Below are positions 61,234-64,000 of a DNA stretch of 64,000 nt, piece after piece. A program made the position numbers and the translations under genes. How positions within the stretch are numbered: the stretch's first letter is position 1; each line of letters opens with the position of its first letter. This stretch comes from UBA7803 sp036381275 (GTDB lineage Bacteria > Pseudomonadota > Gammaproteobacteria > Pseudomonadales > Azotimanducaceae). Where the stretch lies: NCBI GenBank assembly GCA_036381275.1, contig DASVDC010000143.1, forward strand, positions 1 to 64,000, read 5' to 3'. The notes below the pieces were generated by a model. The model was not told the origin of the DNA and made no database searches. It saw only the letters and a list, made by a program, of their open reading frames with translations.

Positions 61234-62750
61234 TGCGGCTGCCGCTCCGTCCTGCGTCCGCTGCCGAGCAGGTCGAGCAGCGAGCGGGCGGCGTCGCGGT
61301 ACTCTTCGGGCACGTCTTCCTCGATCTTCCGTTCCAGCGTGCTGCGCAGCTTGCTGTTCTCGCCGCTCATGGCCGACGCGACGATCCGCTGCGCAGCGTC
61401 GGGGTCGACGCGGCACTCGGGCTCGGCCAGCGTGCCGCGGCAGCGAACCGGAATGGGCAGATCGTAGAGCAGCGGATTCAGGTCGAACACCGGCAGCGCC
61501 GGATCGTTGCCGAACTCGAGGGTCAGCAGCATGTCGAGCTCGTCCTCGAGCGGCCGGTAGTCGCCCTCGGCGACCAGCTTCAGGTTGTCGAGCGCCGCAT
61601 CGAGCACGTGTCGGTGGCCGTCGATGCGCCAGGTGCCCTCCAGGCGCCGGTAGTCCCAGACCTCCGGCCAGCGTTCGATGCGCTCGGTCTCATTGAACAT
61701 CGCCGCGAGCGCCAGCACCTGCCGGCGTACCTCGGCGATGTCGATGCGCCCGTCGCCGCCGTCGAAGTGGGTCTCGCCGGACACCGACGCGGCGAGCTCG
61801 GCGGCGTTGTTGCCCTCGAAGCGCAGCGTGCCGCCGTAGGCGAGGGTCGCGATCCAGTCGAGGGGCTGGTCGAGCCAGGCCATCAGCTCGCGGCTGTTCA
61901 CCCCGGTCAGGGTCGGCGTCACCGTCCAGCGTACCGGCTCTTCGCGCGCGTCGATCGCGACGTCGGCCACCGCCTCGCCGCCGAAGAAGCGCGGCAGCCG
62001 CGCGAGCAGGGCGCTGTCGCCCGCGTCGTTGCGCAGATCCAGCGCCACCTGCTCGAAGCGCTCGCCGTCGAGCTCCACCCAGTCGAGCAGGCAGTCGCCG
62101 ACCCAGGACCAGGCCCGGAACACGTCCACCGGGATCAGGTCGGCTTCCGTGGCGGGCGGGGCCGGCTTCGGATTCGCGGCCGGGGTCGCCTCGAGGTTGC
62201 AGGTGCCGACCGCCTGCGGCGTCTCGAAGCGCGTCTCTTCGAGCGCGAGCGCCAGCGTGTCCGGATCGATCGCGAGCCGGCCGTCCAGCGTGACCGGCAG
62301 CGGCTCGCCGCCGGCCGGCGCGTAGCTGAGCTCGGCAGTGAGCGGCGCGGCGCGATTCGGCGCGAGGTCGGACAGGCGCGCCCGCTGCACCGTCAGCACG
62401 GCGCCCTGATCGGTCATCGTGGTGTCTTCGACGGTCAGCGATTCGACCCGCCAGTCGGCCGGGTCGCGCAGCACCGCGAGCGCGTCGAGCTCGACCGCGA
62501 GGCGTCCCACCTGCCAGCGCTGCCCCTCGTAGTCGGCGGTGACCCCGGCGGCGGTGATGGACACGGGCGGCCAGAGCCGCCAGCCGAGGTCGCCGCCGAT
62601 GGTCACCGGCACGCCGGTACCGTCGGCGATCAGCGCCTCGAGCTGCGGCTTGAAGCGGTTCGGGTCCTGCAGCAGGAACAGCGCCGCGCCCGCCGCAGCC
62701 GCGGCCAGCACGGCGGCCGTGATCAGCAGGTAGCGCAGCAGTCGCAACAT
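61230..62750 (-). CDS. AsmA family protein
   Basis: A 506-residue inner-membrane-anchored periplasmic protein. The N-terminal TM (LLITAAVLAAAAAGAALFLL) is followed by DPNRFKPQLEALIADGTGVPVTIGGDLGWRLWP, the AsmA opening. WSIxG-like beta repeats and a C-terminal FDLNPLLYDLPIPVRCRGTLAEPEC segment complete it. AsmA-like proteins help lipid transport and outer-membrane assembly. It heads the asmA-mutY-yggX-MFS operon with 4-nt overlaps throughout. Confidence 0.9.
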   Translation of the reverse strand: MLRLLRYLLITAAVLAAAAAGAALFLLQDPNRFKPQLEALIADGTGVPVTIGGDLGWRLWPPVSITAAGVTADYEGQRWQVGRLAVELDALAVLRDPADWRVESLTVEDTTMTDQGAVLTVQRARLSDLAPNRAAPLTAELSYAPAGGEPLPVTLDGRLAIDPDTLALALEETRFETPQAVGTCNLEATPAANPKPAPPATEADLIPVDVFRAWSWVGDCLLDWVELDGERFEQVALDLRNDAGDSALLARLPRFFGGEAVADVAIDAREEPVRWTVTPTLTGVNSRELMAWLDQPLDWIATLAYGGTLRFEGNNAAELAASVSGETHFDGGDGRIDIAEVRRQVLALAAMFNETERIERWPEVWDYRRLEGTWRIDGHRHVLDAALDNLKLVAEGDYRPLEDELDMLLTLEFGNDPALPVFDLNPLLYDLPIPVRCRGTLAEPECRVDPDAAQRIVASAMSGENSKLRSTLERKIEEDVPEEYRDAARSLLDLLGSGRRTERQPH

Positions 62751-62838
62751 CCGGTCGACGTCCCGATGGCCGGTGATCGGGACGTGAGCCTAGCGGAAAT
62801 CGTCGCCGAGCCGAAGCTCGAACGGGGCGGCTCTACCC

Positions 62839-63066
62839 TCAGAAGTGACGGGGGGTCGACACGGCCCGACGCAGCAGCCGGGCGGGATGCCATTCCTGCG
62901 GCCAGGAGAGCGTGAACTCGGTGCGGCGCTTGCAGCTGCGCACGTGGGCGTTCAGCGCATCGCAGGCGTCGTCCAGGGAGGCGAACGGCCCGACGGCCTG
63001 ATTGCCCCTGACGTTGAAGTACCAGAGCTGGTCTTCCCCCTGGAAGATTCGATCCGTGTTCGTCAT
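62839..63066 (-). CDS. small DUF6316-like protein
   Basis: A 75-residue protein: RIFQGEDQLWYFNVRGNQAVGPFASLDDACDALNAHV, followed by a basic tail. The pattern (aromatic W-Y-F-x-x-R, G-P-F, then a helix) fits small gammaproteobacterial proteins of the DUF6316 type; this is from memory. The ATG at 63066 has only a weak ribosome site (GCAAGA). Function unknown. Confidence 0.6.
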   Translation of the reverse strand: MTNTDRIFQGEDQLWYFNVRGNQAVGPFASLDDACDALNAHVRSCKRRTEFTLSWPQEWHPARLLRRAVSTPRHF

Positions 63067-63246
63067 TCTTGCTCGATCCGATCGTTCATCCGGGCCTCGG
63101 GCCGGCGATGGATCGTCCATCTCGAATGCGGGCGCCCATTGGAGCACATCGGCCCGGCGGCGGGATGAAGCTTTTGTATCGGGCATGTAAGGTCGTGTCG
63201 GCCGGCTCGTGATGTGAGCCGTGCGGGCCGGCGCAGGAGCGACGCA

Positions 63247-63654
63247 GTGACGGTAGAGACCTGGGATCCGCGGCCGCCGGCGGCCGGATTGACACCCCGA
63301 GCCGTCGAGCGGCTGCTCGAGGCGGCCGCTCGGCTCGACGAGCCGCGGTTCGGGCTCGACCGCGAGGCGGCCGCCGAGCTGGCTCCGGTGGCGCGGCACC
63401 GGCCGGCCGCCGGCATCGACTGGGCGCAGGCGGCGGAGGGTCTCGGCGACGACGAGCTGATCGCGCTGGTCCGGCTGTTCACGCTCGCCGAATCCGCGCT
63501 GCCGGGCTGGGAGGCGAGGGACGAGTCGCCGGTGATTCCGCTCGCGGCGGTGCTGCGCCGTCGCGGCCGCTATCCGGCGGATCTCACGGCCTGGATCCGC
63601 GCCCACAGCGACAACCGCTTCCTGCCGTACGGCAACCTGATGGCGCGCCTGTAA
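63247..63654 (+). CDS. hypothetical protein upstream of hisB
   Basis: A 135-residue soluble protein. PRAVERLLEAAARLDEPRFGLD and ELIALVRLFTLAESALPGWE are helices, followed by SPVIPLAAVLRRRGRYPADLTAWIRAHSDNRFLPYGNLMARL. The ending suggests a conserved small proteobacterial protein, but I cannot name its function. GTG at 63247 has AGGAG seven nt upstream; the hisB -10 box follows 20 nt behind the stop. Confidence 0.7.
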   Translation: MTVETWDPRPPAAGLTPRAVERLLEAAARLDEPRFGLDREAAAELAPVARHRPAAGIDWAQAAEGLGDDELIALVRLFTLAESALPGWEARDESPVIPLAAVLRRRGRYPADLTAWIRAHSDNRFLPYGNLMARL

Positions 63655-63674
63655 CATCCGCCCCGCGCGGCCCG

Positions 63675-63680
63675 TATAAT
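63675..63680 (+). promoter_or_regulatory. -10 box of the hisB promoter
   Basis: A consensus TATAAT lies 29 nt before the hisB ATG in the short intergenic gap. The -35 region overlaps the end of the preceding gene and has no clear TTGACA match. Confidence 0.6.
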
Positions 63681-63708
63681 CGCCGCTCTTCTCGTCACGG
63701 GGCCTTCC

Positions 63709-64000
63709 ATGAGCACGGCGCGTACCGCCAGCGTCCGGCGCCACACCCAGGAGACGCGCATCGAGCTCACGCTGAACCTGGACGGCGTCGGTCAGGCCGA
63801 CCTCCACACCGGTCTGCCGTTCTTCGACCACATGCTGACGCAGATCGCCCGCCACGGGCTCATCGATCTGACCTTGCGTGCGGACGGCGATCTGGAAGTG
63901 GATGCGCACCACACCGTGGAGGACGTCGGTATCGTGCTCGGCCAGGCGGTCGCCCAGGCGGTCGGCGAGAAGCGCGGCATCGGCCGCTACGGACACGCCT
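63709..64000 (+). CDS. hisB: imidazoleglycerol-phosphate dehydratase (5' part)
   Basis: The first 97 codons are seen; the window edge cuts the gene. RTASVRRHTQETRIELTLNLDG, GLPFFDHMLTQIARHGLIDL and DAHHTVEDVGIVLGQAVAQAVG carry the manganese-binding H-H-x-x-E-D motif and the family's FFDHM. The N-terminus begins directly with the dehydratase, so it is the monofunctional form without the phosphatase domain. It opens histidine biosynthesis genes expected downstream. Confidence 0.95.
   Translation, partial: MSTARTASVRRHTQETRIELTLNLDGVGQADLHTGLPFFDHMLTQIARHGLIDLTLRADGDLEVDAHHTVEDVGIVLGQAVAQAVGEKRGIGRYGHA

Overview
The window is a high-GC, gene-dense stretch of a Gram-negative chromosome. Several linkages point to a gammaproteobacterium: an FNR-type regulator next to hemN, a mutY-yggX pair joined by a 4-nt overlap, tamA-tamB, and a tRNA-Phe beside an Lhr/ligase repair operon. 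No plasmid, prophage, insertion sequence or CRISPR array was seen. Family-level taxonomy cannot be set from this sequence alone.

Left part (1-20.7 kb): the tail of a PEP-mutase/isocitrate-lyase family gene, nitronate monooxygenase, a UPF0114 membrane protein, hemN with an upstream FNR-like regulator, a two-gene RND efflux operon whose permease tail is written over a REP-like inverted repeat, a PmtA-like methyltransferase, an exported PRC-barrel/EF-hand protein, a MOSC protein and a crotonase. A three-gene coupled operon of unknown function follows (helical WA-x-x-DP repeat protein, one-TM protein, seven-bladed FG-GAP lipoprotein), then an exported peroxiredoxin, small hypotheticals and a carboxylesterase.

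Catabolic island (about 20.8-36.1 kb): two tandem, closely related TonB-dependent receptors, then acyl-CoA dehydrogenase, MaoC dehydratase and a methyltransferase on the plus strand. Converging on them is a minus-strand operon of tetR, two small genes, a D-aminoacylase-family amidohydrolase, an epoxide-hydrolase-like protein, an FAD oxidoreductase, a PhzA/B-like (NTF2-fold) protein and a 23-codon remnant. A 15-bp sequence, TTATAACGCGTTTCA, lies upstream of each receptor and, inverted, upstream of tetR. The island is therefore bracketed by copies of one putative operator and looks like a self-contained TetR regulon for uptake and breakdown of an unidentified compound. This is the strongest candidate here for an undescribed system.

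Middle part (36.2-45.5 kb): a small exported protein, beta-carbonic anhydrase, an MFS transporter, a VOC protein, a broken orotate phosphoribosyltransferase gene, a DUF222-HNH nuclease gene behind a perfect-ended LexA box, an RNase J-like enzyme, a Tat-exported PhoD phosphatase, a deazaflavin-nitroreductase-like protein and a YciI/SRPBCC pair.

Right part (45.5-64 kb): the ligase-associated DNA damage response operon (exonuclease, ATP ligase, Lhr-type helicase, PdeM), tRNA-Phe(GAA), tamA-tamB, a PAS-GGDEF diguanylate cyclase, and a minus-strand operon asmA-mutY-yggX-MFS in which every junction is a 4-nt overlap. The last junction implies a CTG start. The window ends inside hisB.
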